Source: Bacillus sp. FJAT-45350 (lineage in GTDB: Bacteria > Bacillota > Bacilli > Bacillales > NISU01). Taken from it: a DNA stretch of 64,000 nucleotides. Where the stretch lies: positions 2,302,079-2,366,078 of the forward strand of contig NZ_NISU01000001.1 in the NCBI RefSeq assembly GCF_002335805.1, read 5' to 3'. A model generated the notes under the pieces. It searched no databases. It was not told where the DNA came from and was given only the letters and a program-made list of their open reading frames with translations. Both the position numbers and the translations under genes were made by a program. Below, piece by piece: positions 16,976 through 25,555 of the stretch; within the stretch, counting starts at the first letter, position 1; every line of letters begins with the position of its first letter.

Positions 16976-19081
16976 ATGGAAGATACTAAAATAGAAAAAC
17001 AAGTAGACCTTAATAACCCAACCTTCTATAACAACCGCGAATTAAGTTGGCTTGCCTTTAATGAGAGAGTGTTAGAAGAAGCCATAGATGAACGCAACCC
17101 CCTTCTAGAGCGACTTAAATTTTTAGCAATTTTCAGTTCTAACTTAGATGAGTTCTTTATGGTACGAGTTGCAGGTCTTAAAGATCAAGTAAAAGCAGGT
17201 TATAATCGCCCGGAAAATAAAGCAGGATTAACACCTAAGCAACAGTTGAAACAAATAGCTGAAAAGAATCATCGACTAGTACGTTTACAGGATAATGTTT
17301 ATACAGAAACATTACTTCCTATGCTTTATCATGAGGGAGTACAATTTTTATCAATTGATGAGCTTGATGATATTCAAATGCAATTCTTAGAGAATAGGTT
17401 TGACCATTACATCTTCCCTGTCTTAACACCTATGGCAGTAGATGCTTATCGCCCTTTTCCTATGCTTCTAAATAGAAGTGTCAACCTAGCAGTTGTTCTC
17501 CAAAAAGACCGTCAAAAATCTAGAGAACAACTTGCTATCGTTCAAGTACCAGGAGTACTTACTCGATTTATTAAAATTCCTAGTGCCAATGGGAAGCATC
17601 AATATATTTTACTTGAAAATGTAATTAGTCATTTTATCGGGAAGCTTTTTTCAGGTTATGTAGTTAAGTCAGTTTCTCCATTTCGAATTACCCGTAATGC
17701 AGACTTAACGATCCATGAAGAAGGTGCACGGGACCTATTAAGAGAAATCGAAAAAGAATTAAAGAAACGTAAATGGGGAGCAGCCATTCGGCTAGAAATG
17801 CAAGAAGGGTTGATGGATCCAAAGGTGTTAAATCTATTACTAGATGTACTAGAAATACACAAAAACGATGTGTATTCATTCAATGGTCCTTTAGACTTAA
17901 GCTTCCTTTTTAAATTTTACGGAGAATTAGTACAGGATTATGAGCATCTAGCAAATGACACGCTAATACCTCAGCCAGCTAACGATTTAGTCGATGAGGA
18001 AGACATTTTTTCAGCGATATTGAAAAAGGATATCTTTTTTCACCATCCATATGAATCGTTTCAACCAATCGTTGATTTTATTTCCTTAGCCGCGGATGAC
18101 CCAAATGTGCTAGCTATTAAACAGACACTCTATCGCGTAAGTGGAGACTCTCCTATCATTACAGCGTTAGCTCGTGCAGCAGAAAATGGAAAACAAGTTA
18201 CTGTCCTCGTTGAACTGAAAGCACGATTTGATGAGGAAAACAATATTCAGTGGGCGAAAAAACTAGAAAAATCCGGTGTACATGTTATTTACGGCATTAC
18301 TGGTCTAAAAACTCATAGTAAAATTACGTTAGTTGTTCGTCATGATAATAACTGTATTCAACGGTTTGTTCACTTAGGTACAGGAAATTACAATGATTCG
18401 ACAGCAAAACTTTATACAGATATGGGAATTCTTACATCTGGTGAATCATTTGGCATTGATGCTACTAATTTTTTTAACTATTTAAGTGGCTATAGCGAAA
18501 AACCTCTATGGAATCATATTTCAACAGCACCTTTTGAAATACGTGAAACTTTCATTGATATGATCGAAAGTGAGATAGAGTACCATAAACAATATGGTCA
18601 AGGTCGAATCATTGCAAAAATGAATTCCCTAACAGACAAACCGATAATTCTTAAATTATATGAAGCTTCACAAGCAGGAATTAAAATTGATTTGATTATT
18701 AGAGGCATTTCTTGTTTACGTCCAGGTATTGAAGGAGTTAGTGATAATATACGAGTCATCAGTATCGTCGATCGGTTTTTAGAGCATAGTCGAATTTTCT
18801 ATTTTCATCATGGTGGAAGTGAAAAGTTATTTCTATCCTCTGCTGACTGGATGACAAGAAATATGGAAAAACGTATTGAAATCCTCTTTCCAATCGAAAG
18901 TGAGACTATAAAAGAACGTATCAAGGATATATTACAAATCACCTTACAGGATAATATGAAGGCAAGGGAGCAAGACAAAACAGGATGCTACCATTACGTG
19001 AAGAAAACTGAACTCGAACAACCAATACAAAGCCAACTAACCTTCTACGAAATGGCTGCACAATTTAGTGAAGATGAATAA
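16976..19081 (+). CDS. ppk: Polyphosphate kinase 1
   Basis: Transfers the terminal phosphate of ATP onto polyphosphate chains, reversibly. At 701 residues it has the usual Ppk1 size with N, head, C1 and C2 domains. YNNRELSWLAFNERVLEEA marks the N domain. C1 contains the histidine that is autophosphorylated in this family (TGLKTHSKITLVVR), and C2 carries HSRIFYFHHGG and the SSADWMTRN motif. The phospholipase-D-like fold cores are both intact. It may be transcribed from its own phosphate-starvation promoter. Paired with ppx, it would let the cell store phosphate and release it. Confidence 0.97.
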   Translation: MEDTKIEKQVDLNNPTFYNNRELSWLAFNERVLEEAIDERNPLLERLKFLAIFSSNLDEFFMVRVAGLKDQVKAGYNRPENKAGLTPKQQLKQIAEKNHRLVRLQDNVYTETLLPMLYHEGVQFLSIDELDDIQMQFLENRFDHYIFPVLTPMAVDAYRPFPMLLNRSVNLAVVLQKDRQKSREQLAIVQVPGVLTRFIKIPSANGKHQYILLENVISHFIGKLFSGYVVKSVSPFRITRNADLTIHEEGARDLLREIEKELKKRKWGAAIRLEMQEGLMDPKVLNLLLDVLEIHKNDVYSFNGPLDLSFLFKFYGELVQDYEHLANDTLIPQPANDLVDEEDIFSAILKKDIFFHHPYESFQPIVDFISLAADDPNVLAIKQTLYRVSGDSPIITALARAAENGKQVTVLVELKARFDEENNIQWAKKLEKSGVHVIYGITGLKTHSKITLVVRHDNNCIQRFVHLGTGNYNDSTAKLYTDMGILTSGESFGIDATNFFNYLSGYSEKPLWNHISTAPFEIRETFIDMIESEIEYHKQYGQGRIIAKMNSLTDKPIILKLYEASQAGIKIDLIIRGISCLRPGIEGVSDNIRVISIVDRFLEHSRIFYFHHGGSEKLFLSSADWMTRNMEKRIEILFPIESETIKERIKDILQITLQDNMKAREQDKTGCYHYVKKTELEQPIQSQLTFYEMAAQFSEDE

Positions 19082-19097
19082 GAAGAATACTTGATCT

Positions 19098-19127
19098 AAA
19101 AAGCTGAGCCAAATAGCTCAGCTTTTT
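19098..19127. terminator. Bidirectional terminator, ppk / histidine kinase
   Basis: A 12-bp perfect stem (AAAAAGCTGAGC with its complement), 6-nt loop. On the reverse strand it begins at the kinase stop codon. Confidence 0.9.
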
Positions 19128-20166
19128 AGGTCAATGGTAAATTTATTTCTATCGTTGTTCCCTGATTAATTTCACTACTTATTTCAAAGCTTCCTCCGTG
19201 ATCCTCTATTATTTTTTTACATAAAGGAATACCTACTCCTGTACCTTTTTCCTTTGTAGTGAAAAAAGGCTTTCCAAGCTGAGCTAACACTTCATGATTC
19301 ATTCCTGGTCCATTATCCTCAACCACTATTTTATAATAATCCCCATATCTAAATGTAGTAAGTTCAAAGCTTCTATCTTGCTTATTTTCATACGCTTCTA
19401 TAGAATTTCTAAGTAAATTTAACATCACTTGTTTAATCATCGGTTCATTTACTTCTACTTTTTCATCGGTCCTTTCGATATGATGCTTAAAAGTCACATT
19501 ATGTAAAAGACATTCCGACTTTATTATTTCCACTAATGAAGTCATGATTAAATCTGGTTCCTGTATCTTTCTCTCTGTTTTTTTCCTTGAAACAGACAAA
19601 AAGTCTTCGATTATTCCGTTCATCCGATTTAACTCAGACATTATCGTTCCTGAATATTTCTGGTATCCATTAGTTAACTCTGCTAACTGTAAAAAACCTT
19701 TTATTACGGATAATGGGTTTCTGAGCTCGTGAGCAACTCCCGCAGCGATTTGTGACACTTCTTCCATTTGGTGATGAAAAGTCACTAAGTTTTCAAACCT
19801 TTTCTCAAGTGAATAATCATATACAAATAAATAAATTGAACGATTATCTTTACTAGGAATTCCTTTTATGTGGTAGAAAAGTTCCTCTTTTTCATACTCT
19901 ACATAATTAGACTGATAAGTTTCTTGAATCTGTTGAATTAGTTGTAGTATTGGATAAATAAGAACGTGTTTTGCTTCAAATAATGAAATTTCTTTATATC
20001 TTATAAAATCTAATGAAACTTCTCCAAAAAGCTCGAGAAAGGTATTATTACAATCAATAATTAATTTATTCTCATCAACCTTTACGTATGGAATATTCAA
20101 TTGTTTTAAAATTTCATTTTCTTCTGAGGGAATAGATTTTTCCATCTCCGATTCATAGAAATCCAA
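19126..20166 (-). CDS. Sensor histidine kinase with PAS-like domain (soluble)
   Basis: 346 residues. An N-terminal PAS-like region lies at about 20-110 (IPYVKVDENKLIIDCNNTFL). The HisKA H-box is AAGVAHELRNPLSVIKGFLQ near residue 150, and the HATPase domain has the N box LLRNSIEAY, the G1 box DNGPGMN and the F and G2 boxes FFTTKEKGTGVGIPLCKKII. No membrane segment is seen, so it acts in the cytoplasm, as sporulation kinases such as KinA do. No response regulator gene is adjacent. The start is TTG: AAGGAG lies 8 nt upstream, and the ATG six codons earlier overlaps that site. It is convergent with ppk. It could feed the phosphorelay, but the target is unknown. Confidence 0.88.
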   Translation of the reverse strand: MDFYESEMEKSIPSEENEILKQLNIPYVKVDENKLIIDCNNTFLELFGEVSLDFIRYKEISLFEAKHVLIYPILQLIQQIQETYQSNYVEYEKEELFYHIKGIPSKDNRSIYLFVYDYSLEKRFENLVTFHHQMEEVSQIAAGVAHELRNPLSVIKGFLQLAELTNGYQKYSGTIMSELNRMNGIIEDFLSVSRKKTERKIQEPDLIMTSLVEIIKSECLLHNVTFKHHIERTDEKVEVNEPMIKQVMLNLLRNSIEAYENKQDRSFELTTFRYGDYYKIVVEDNGPGMNHEVLAQLGKPFFTTKEKGTGVGIPLCKKIIEDHGGSFEISSEINQGTTIEINLPLT

Positions 20167-20421
20167 TATAAATGCTCCTTCCATTTTTATACGTTAAAAT
20201 GATAAGTGACCTGTATTGTAAAAAATGGTGTTTAGATTAGAATAATGTATATTAGTTAAAAAATTACTTATCGCTAACATAGTCCTAATTATATAAAAAA
20301 TTCTATTATTTTCATAGAATCTTTTTACCTATGTACGTATTATATTTACCAATAAAATCACACTTTTACATGAATTGTCATACCCTATTTTATCATCTAG
20401 ATATTTTAGGAGTGATAATAT

Positions 20422-20685
20422 ATGAATCCAATGGTAGTACAAATGGTCAATCACAAAGTAAATAATATTACTGCATCAGAATTAGTTGAACTTGGTAAAC
20501 AATACCAAATGCCTATAAACAAAGAGCAAGCAGAAAAGGTTGTACGCATATTACGTTCTGAAACGATAAATGTATCAAATAAAGCTCAAGTAGAGAGAAT
20601 GATTGAAAGATTAAAAACAGAGGTCGACCCCAAGGTTTCGACCATGATTAACCAATTATTACAGCAATTTGGACAATATCTATAA
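20422..20685 (+). CDS. yqfT: DUF2624 protein, YqfT-like
   Basis: 87-residue soluble, mostly helical protein of unknown function: MNPMVVQMVNHKVNNITASE, with a Lys/Arg- and Glu-rich middle (NKEQAEKVVRILRSETI) and a Gln-rich C-terminus. It matches the DUF2624 (YqfT) family of Bacillus. AGGAGTGA precedes the ATG at 8 nt. A strong terminator follows about 50 nt after the stop. It lies between the histidine kinase and nfo, where B. subtilis also has yqfT. Confidence 0.85.
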   Translation: MNPMVVQMVNHKVNNITASELVELGKQYQMPINKEQAEKVVRILRSETINVSNKAQVERMIERLKTEVDPKVSTMINQLLQQFGQYL

Positions 20686-20732
20686 GTACATCTAAGGGAC
20701 ATATTACAGTAGAATAAAGCAATAACCAAACG

Positions 20733-20764
20733 AAAGAGCTTGCAAAAACTGGCAAGCTCTTTTT
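20733..20764 (+). terminator. Terminator of yqfT
   Basis: An 11-bp perfect stem (AAAGAGCTTGC with its complement) and an 8-nt loop, followed by a T run. Confidence 0.9.
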
Positions 20765-20791
20765 AAACATCCATAATAATAATAAATACTA

Positions 20792-20983
20792 TTACTTATA
20801 AACTAATCGGCGATAAACAACGCAACATCTACTACAGCCATTCCAATTATAAACTATCTCCTGCTTATAGCTGCAATCTGAACATAGCAATAACTCGCAA
20901 TATGGACACTCTTTCCCCTTATTGATTCGATTAGTTTCTTTCTTACCATCTTTGCCACAATCAACACAACGTTTAACCGACAA
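20792..20983 (-). CDS. Small Cys-rich (zinc-ribbon-like) protein, 63 aa
   Basis: Not recognised. The Cys pattern is striking: CVDCG, CPYCELLLCSDC and CSRCC, nine or ten Cys in about 50 residues, suggesting one or two zinc ribbon or knuckle folds. The protein is basic, with no membrane segment. The start is TTG with GGGAGG 8 nt upstream, a strong site that supports translation. It is read leftwards, convergent with yqfT. The function is open; it may be DNA- or protein-binding. Confidence 0.65.
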   Translation of the reverse strand: MSVKRCVDCGKDGKKETNRINKGKECPYCELLLCSDCSYKQEIVYNWNGCSRCCVVYRRLVYK

Positions 20984-21129
20984 AACCTCATCCTCCCTTC
21001 TCTCTAAAATATGAAGTGAATATTATCAATATGTTTTTGATTGTGATTGTTACAGTTTAAATCCATTTCAGAAGGGAAATTTCTCTATATAAGATAATAA
21101 ATAAGCTAAAAAAAGAGGAGTTGGTTTAA

Positions 21130-21165
21130 ATGCCAGCACAATTTTGTTCGTTAGTATTTGTTTAG
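21130..21165 (+). CDS. Possible 11-residue peptide gene
   Basis: ATG with GAGGAG 9 nt upstream opens an 11-codon frame reading MPAQFCSLVFV, closed by TAG. A perfect two-way terminator starts 6 nt later, so a short dedicated transcript of about 70-100 nt is possible. No convincing promoter was found in the AT-rich upstream stretch. It could be a real micropeptide, a small RNA, or chance; the good ribosome-binding site is the main evidence. Confidence 0.35.
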   Translation: MPAQFCSLVFV

Positions 21166-21170
21166 TTACT

Positions 21171-21210
21171 AAAAAAGTCTTCTCCTAAATTAAACGGAGA
21201 AGACTTTTTT
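21171..21210. terminator. Bidirectional terminator, micro-ORF / nfo
   Basis: A 15-bp perfect stem (positions 21171-21185 with 21196-21210, core GTCTTCTCC) and a 10-nt loop. It ends 10 nt before the nfo stop codon. Confidence 0.93.
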
Positions 21211-21219
21211 ATCTAATTT

Positions 21220-22125
21220 TTACGTTGTTGCAAGTAAATGATTTTGTAATTCTGAATCAAATACTTTTGATTTTAACATTTCAATTTCTAGTTTATATGG
21301 AGCTTTTTTATTTTTCTTGTCTGGTCCAACAAAAGGTGTTTCTAAAATCTTAGGCACATCTTGTAATTGCGGATGGTGAACAATAGTCGTTAGAGCTTCG
21401 AAACCAATATGACCAAAGCCGATATTTTCATGTCGGTCTTTTGCTGCTCCACATACATTTTTACTATCATTTATATGAAGTACTTTTATGCGGTCAATAC
21501 CAACAATCTTATCAAATTGATCTAATACGCCATCAAAGTCATTCACAATATCGTAGCCAGCATCATGAGTATGGCAAGTATCAAAACAAACAGAAAGCTT
21601 CTCATTATGTGTGACACCTTCAATTATCTGAGCAATCTCTTCAAATGTTCTGCCACATTCTGAACCTTTCCCAGCCATTGTTTCAAGTGCAATTTGAACT
21701 TGTTGGTCTTGCTCAAGTACTTCATTCAAGCCTTCAATTATTTTCGAAATTCCTGCTTCTACCCCAGCGCCAACGTGTGCTCCGGGGTGAAGAACAATTT
21801 GCTTTGCACCTAGAGCCTCTGTTCTCTCAATCTCTGACCGTAAAAATCGTACACCTAACTCAAATGTTTCCGGTTTCGTAGTATTTGCAATATTGATTAT
21901 ATAAGGAGCATGGACAATAATTTCTGCGATCCCATTTTCTTTCATATGAGCAAGACCAGCTTCTATATTTAATTCTTCTATTGCTTTTCTTCTCGTATTC
22001 TGAGGCGCTCCAGTATAAATCATAAACGTACTTGCACCATATGAAACTGCTTCTTCACTCGATCCTAAGAGCATTTTCTTGCCACTCATTGAAACATGTG
22101 AACCTAATCGTAACAATTTCTCCAC
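21220..22125 (-). CDS. nfo: Endonuclease IV (AP endonuclease)
   Basis: Cuts the backbone 5' of abasic sites and trims 3' blocking ends in base excision repair. The 301-residue TIM-barrel protein carries the three-zinc site: [44 protein letters not shown] and VLHINDSK, then [12 protein letters not shown], all intact. It is transcribed after cshB with 16 nt between them, so the two probably form an operon, and it ends at a shared terminator. It corresponds to B. subtilis yqfS. Confidence 0.96.
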   Translation of the reverse strand: MEKLLRLGSHVSMSGKKMLLGSSEEAVSYGASTFMIYTGAPQNTRRKAIEELNIEAGLAHMKENGIAEIIVHAPYIINIANTTKPETFELGVRFLRSEIERTEALGAKQIVLHPGAHVGAGVEAGISKIIEGLNEVLEQDQQVQIALETMAGKGSECGRTFEEIAQIIEGVTHNEKLSVCFDTCHTHDAGYDIVNDFDGVLDQFDKIVGIDRIKVLHINDSKNVCGAAKDRHENIGFGHIGFEALTTIVHHPQLQDVPKILETPFVGPDKKNKKAPYKLEIEMLKSKVFDSELQNHLLATT

Positions 22126-22141
22126 TCCCTAAACTAACTCT

Positions 22142-23473
22142 TTATTTTTTCTTTTTCGTTCGGCTCGTAATTCTACGTTGTTTTTGGTCTTCTTTTGCTT
22201 GCTTAAACTTAGCTTTTTTCTTATAGCCTGGTTTTACATTCTTTGCCTTTGCTACAGCTTTTCCACCTGTATTTTTCGTTTCTTTTCTTTTTGTTACAAT
22301 CGTTGTGCTCGTTGTCGGCCTTGTTCTCGGCTTCTCTAATTGAGCCCATTCCCCTTTTTTCACATCTACGTACGAGAAGGAGATTCCTCGCTTAATAAGC
22401 TTATCGACAGCTTGTTGGTCAGATGGCTCAAAAATAGTCAGTGCAATACCCTCTTCCCCAGCTCTAGCTGTACGACCCACTCGATGGATATAATAATCTA
22501 AATCCTTAGGAATATCTACATTTACAATATGACTAATCCCTTTAATATCAATTCCTCTTGCAGCTAAATCAGTTGCTACAAGGTATTGAATCTTAGCCTC
22601 TTGTAATTGCTTCATTACTTGTTTGCGATGTCTAGGGTTTAGTCCTCCATGTAGCCTTTCTACATTCATCCCTGCTGCTGCCATAGCATCAGCTACTTCA
22701 TCTGCATGTTCCTTTGTATTCGTAAAGACAATAGCTAAATAAGGGTTTAGAAGCTTAGCTGCTTCAATTACCACTTGAATTTTGTCTCTATGACGTAATG
22801 GTAATAGCTGATGGTCAATTTTTTTCGCTGTTGCATTTTTTGGTTCCACATGTACGTGACGTGGATTATTCATATACTTCTTAAGGAATGGTTGAAGGTT
22901 CTCTGGAATCGTTGCTGAGAATACAAGCATCTGTAAGTCTTCAGACATTCTTGATGCAACTTTATCTACCTCAGCTATAAAGCCCATATCCAACATCTGA
23001 TCAGCCTCATCAACGACTAGTGTAGAGCCAGTGTAAATTTTCAGGGCTTGCTCGTCCATCATATCGGCAATTCTTCCTGGTGTACCAACAACAATATGTG
23101 GTTGTTGATTTTTCAATTTTTCAATTGTACGTACGCGGTCTGTACCCCCTACAATTAACATTGCTTGGATAGAATCTTCTTTTTCTAACAAAGATTTTAA
23201 CACTGATAAAATTTGTGAAGCTAGCTCCCGTGTAGGTGCTGTAATAACAGCTTGTACTTCACTAATAGCTGGGTCAATTCTATCTAAGAGCGGTAATAAA
23301 AAGGCAAGTGTTTTTCCTGAACCGGTTTGTGATTGACCGATTACATCCTTTCCATTTTTTATCGCTGGAATTAAACGTTCTTGTATTTCAGTTGGCATAT
23401 CAAATCCTTGCTCCAACATGGAATCAATTAAAAATGGTTTTAGCTCAAACCGTTCAAAATTAGAGTTCATCAT
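22142..23473 (-). CDS. cshB: DEAD-box RNA helicase, CshB-like
   Basis: ATP-dependent RNA helicase acting in RNA turnover and cold adaptation. In order: Q motif (FELKPFLIDSMLEQGFDMPT), motif I SQTGSGKT, Ia PTRELA, GG, Ib TPGR, II VDEAD, III SAT, then the second RecA domain with the RGIDIKGI and HRVGRTAR motifs. A highly basic tail of about 90 residues (lysine- and threonine-rich) probably binds RNA. The frame opens further upstream, but AGGAG lies 5 nt before the chosen ATG; the next ATG (8 nt) is equally good. It sits beside nfo as B. subtilis yqfR does. Confidence 0.92.
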   Translation of the reverse strand: MMNSNFERFELKPFLIDSMLEQGFDMPTEIQERLIPAIKNGKDVIGQSQTGSGKTLAFLLPLLDRIDPAISEVQAVITAPTRELASQILSVLKSLLEKEDSIQAMLIVGGTDRVRTIEKLKNQQPHIVVGTPGRIADMMDEQALKIYTGSTLVVDEADQMLDMGFIAEVDKVASRMSEDLQMLVFSATIPENLQPFLKKYMNNPRHVHVEPKNATAKKIDHQLLPLRHRDKIQVVIEAAKLLNPYLAIVFTNTKEHADEVADAMAAAGMNVERLHGGLNPRHRKQVMKQLQEAKIQYLVATDLAARGIDIKGISHIVNVDIPKDLDYYIHRVGRTARAGEEGIALTIFEPSDQQAVDKLIKRGISFSYVDVKKGEWAQLEKPRTRPTTSTTIVTKRKETKNTGGKAVAKAKNVKPGYKKKAKFKQAKEDQKQRRITSRTKKKK

Positions 23474-23700
23474 AAAATCTCCTACCTTCACTTATCTAAG
23501 TTACTGTCAATATTTCTTTGCAATAGTTTATTATAACATAATTTTCTTCTCTGTTTTTAAAAAAGCTTTATTCCTATTTGTTTTTCAACTTTTTTAATTA
23601 ATTGTTACCTTATTATGATACTTGTTTACTTTCACCAATATCCTAAAAGAGCATAGTTTACTTATAGAGAATCATTTCATGAACGAAAGGATGACACATA

Positions 23701-24417
23701 ATGTTTTCTCCTATGCATCATCAACCATCACCAATGCCAATGCAATCTCAGACCGGTCCTTCACTTTTTGAATTTCCTGGCTCGCCAATGCATGCTCCTA
23801 TACAGCAACAATCAATGCCAATGCATGGAATGCCTTATCAACAACCGATGAATCCTTCTCCTCAACCAAAAGGTGGTTTCCTTTCACGCTTATTTAAACG
23901 TAGCGGTGGGTCTCCATCAATCGGTAATCATGGTACAGCATTTAATTCAAACCCATCATTCGGATTTGGTGGAGGTGGAAATCCAACAGGAGCCTTTCCT
24001 CAGGCTGCCGGTTTAGCTGGAGCAGCGGGTGCAACAGGTGCAGCTGCTGCAACAACTGGTGCTGCTACTGGCGGAGGTTTTATGGGCTTCATTAATAATG
24101 CTCAGAAAGTCATTGGTGTAGCACAACAAGTAGGGCCGATGGTTCAACAATACGGTCCTCTAGTTCGTAGCGCGCCTGCATTATATCAAATGTTCAAGGG
24201 GAGTAGTGGCGGTCAAACCAATCCCGCTGAAACAACTAATGAAGAAGCAACACCAGCTGAACCAGTTTCTAATACACAGCCATCTAAATCACTCACTGCA
24301 ACAACTTCTACTAAATCAAACCATACTCCACTAATGACCGAAGATTTCCCATTGTCTGAACCAGTAGCTAAAAAGAACACTGTAGCTGGTATGCCAGGTC
24401 CTAAATTATACGTTTAA
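23701..24417 (+). CDS. yqfQ: YqfQ/VrrA family protein
   Basis: 238 residues. The first 75 are rich in Pro, Met, His and Gln (MFSPMHHQPSPMPMQSQ), then a Gly/Ala segment (AAGLAGAAGATGAAAATTG) that may be helical or membrane-touching, then a Ser/Thr/Pro-rich tail. This layout is that of YqfQ and its B. anthracis relative VrrA, whose role is unclear (a coat or surface role has been proposed). AAAGGATG precedes the ATG. It is followed by the ispH promoter. The sequence has low-complexity drift and no catalytic motif. Confidence 0.8.
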   Translation: MFSPMHHQPSPMPMQSQTGPSLFEFPGSPMHAPIQQQSMPMHGMPYQQPMNPSPQPKGGFLSRLFKRSGGSPSIGNHGTAFNSNPSFGFGGGGNPTGAFPQAAGLAGAAGATGAAAATTGAATGGGFMGFINNAQKVIGVAQQVGPMVQQYGPLVRSAPALYQMFKGSSGGQTNPAETTNEEATPAEPVSNTQPSKSLTATTSTKSNHTPLMTEDFPLSEPVAKKNTVAGMPGPKLYV

Positions 24418-24441
24418 TATATTATGCCCTAGCCTAATTCA

Positions 24442-24470
24442 TTGTCAGTCTACAATAACTCCTTTATAAT
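24442..24470 (+). promoter_or_regulatory. Sigma-A promoter of ispH
   Basis: TTGTCA, 17 nt, TATAAT. Start of transcription is expected near 24477. Confidence 0.8.
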
Positions 24471-24478
24471 TAGAATGT

Positions 24479-24500
24479 GCAAGTACATCCATGTACTTGC
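24479..24500 (+). promoter_or_regulatory. Hairpin at the predicted 5' end of the ispH mRNA
   Basis: An 8-10-bp inverted repeat (GCAAGTACAT, then CC, then ATGTACTTGC) starts 1-2 nt after the predicted transcription start, followed by AGATTTTTTG and the ispH ribosome-binding site. It could stabilise the mRNA or act as a terminator/attenuator for yqfQ read-through. Confidence 0.6.
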
Positions 24501-24523
24501 AGATTTTTTGTAGGAGGCCTGTC

Positions 24524-25471
24524 ATGAAAGTTTTAAAAATATCTCCACGAGGCTATTGTTATGGTGTAGTAGATGCAATGGTCCTAGCAAGACAAGCTGC
24601 ACAAAACCTTGATTTACCAAGACCCATTTATATTTTAGGAATGATCGTTCACAATAAACATGTTACAGAGGCATTTACTGAAGAAGGTATTATATCATTA
24701 GATGGCCCAAACAGAATGGAAATTATAAAGAATGTCGACAAAGGAACTGTAATTTTTACAGCACATGGTGTATCACCAGAAGTACGTAAGGTTGCAAAAA
24801 ATAAGGGCCTAACGATTGTTGATGCAACATGCCCTGATGTAACAAAAACACATGATTTAATAAGGGAGAAAACATCTGAAGGCTATCACATCATCTATGT
24901 TGGTAAAAAAGGTCACCCTGAGCCAGAAGGAGCTATCGGTGTTGCTCCTGAACATGTTCATCTTATCCAGACAACTGATGACGTAGCACAGTTAGATCTT
25001 ACTTCAGATAAGCTCCTTGTAACAAATCAAACAACAATGAGTCAATGGGATGTAGCAGATATTATGAATGCAGCATTAAAGAAATATCCTCATGCCGAAA
25101 TTCATAATGAAATTTGTCTCGCTACTCAAGTTCGTCAAGAGGCTGTTGCAGAGCAAGCTGCAGAAGTAGACCTCGTTATCGTTGTTGGTGACCCAAAGAG
25201 TAATAACTCTACTCGCCTTGCTCATGTTTCTGAAAAAATTGCTGGTACTAAAGCATATCGTGTGGCAGACGTAAGTGAAATTCAGCTCGATTGGCTAAAG
25301 GGCATTACCTACGTAGGAGTAACATCCGGTGCTTCAACACCTACTCCTATTACAAAAGAAGTTATAAACTTCCTCGAGAATTATAATCCTGAAGATGAAA
25401 CAACATGGACATTAGAAAAGAAAGTAGAACTTAACAAAATTCTACCCAAAGTTCGTCCAAAGAAAAATTAG
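24524..25471 (+). CDS. ispH: 4-hydroxy-3-methylbut-2-enyl diphosphate reductase
   Basis: Last step of the non-mevalonate pathway: converts HMBPP to IPP and DMAPP using an Fe-S cluster. The 315-residue enzyme begins [20 protein letters not shown] (cluster Cys in GYCYG). It has [10 protein letters not shown], the acid [21 protein letters not shown] (second Cys) and [13 protein letters not shown] (third Cys). The frame is open 11 codons further upstream, but AGGAGG sits 7 nt before the chosen ATG, and the resulting protein starts as in B. subtilis (YqfP). Its own promoter and terminator flank it. Confidence 0.97.
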   Translation: MKVLKISPRGYCYGVVDAMVLARQAAQNLDLPRPIYILGMIVHNKHVTEAFTEEGIISLDGPNRMEIIKNVDKGTVIFTAHGVSPEVRKVAKNKGLTIVDATCPDVTKTHDLIREKTSEGYHIIYVGKKGHPEPEGAIGVAPEHVHLIQTTDDVAQLDLTSDKLLVTNQTTMSQWDVADIMNAALKKYPHAEIHNEICLATQVRQEAVAEQAAEVDLVIVVGDPKSNNSTRLAHVSEKIAGTKAYRVADVSEIQLDWLKGITYVGVTSGASTPTPITKEVINFLENYNPEDETTWTLEKKVELNKILPKVRPKKN

Positions 25472-25479
25472 CACACATT

Positions 25480-25525
25480 AAAGAGGCTGCCTATTTGTAA
25501 AAACTTTAAAATAGGCAGCCTCTTT
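25480..25525. terminator. Bidirectional terminator, ispH / yqfO
   Basis: A 17-bp stem (core AAAGAGGCTGCCTATTT) with an 11-nt loop, flanked by A/T tracts. Confidence 0.92.
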
Positions 25526-25555
25526 TCATTTTCACAAAAACTAATTAAATGACTT

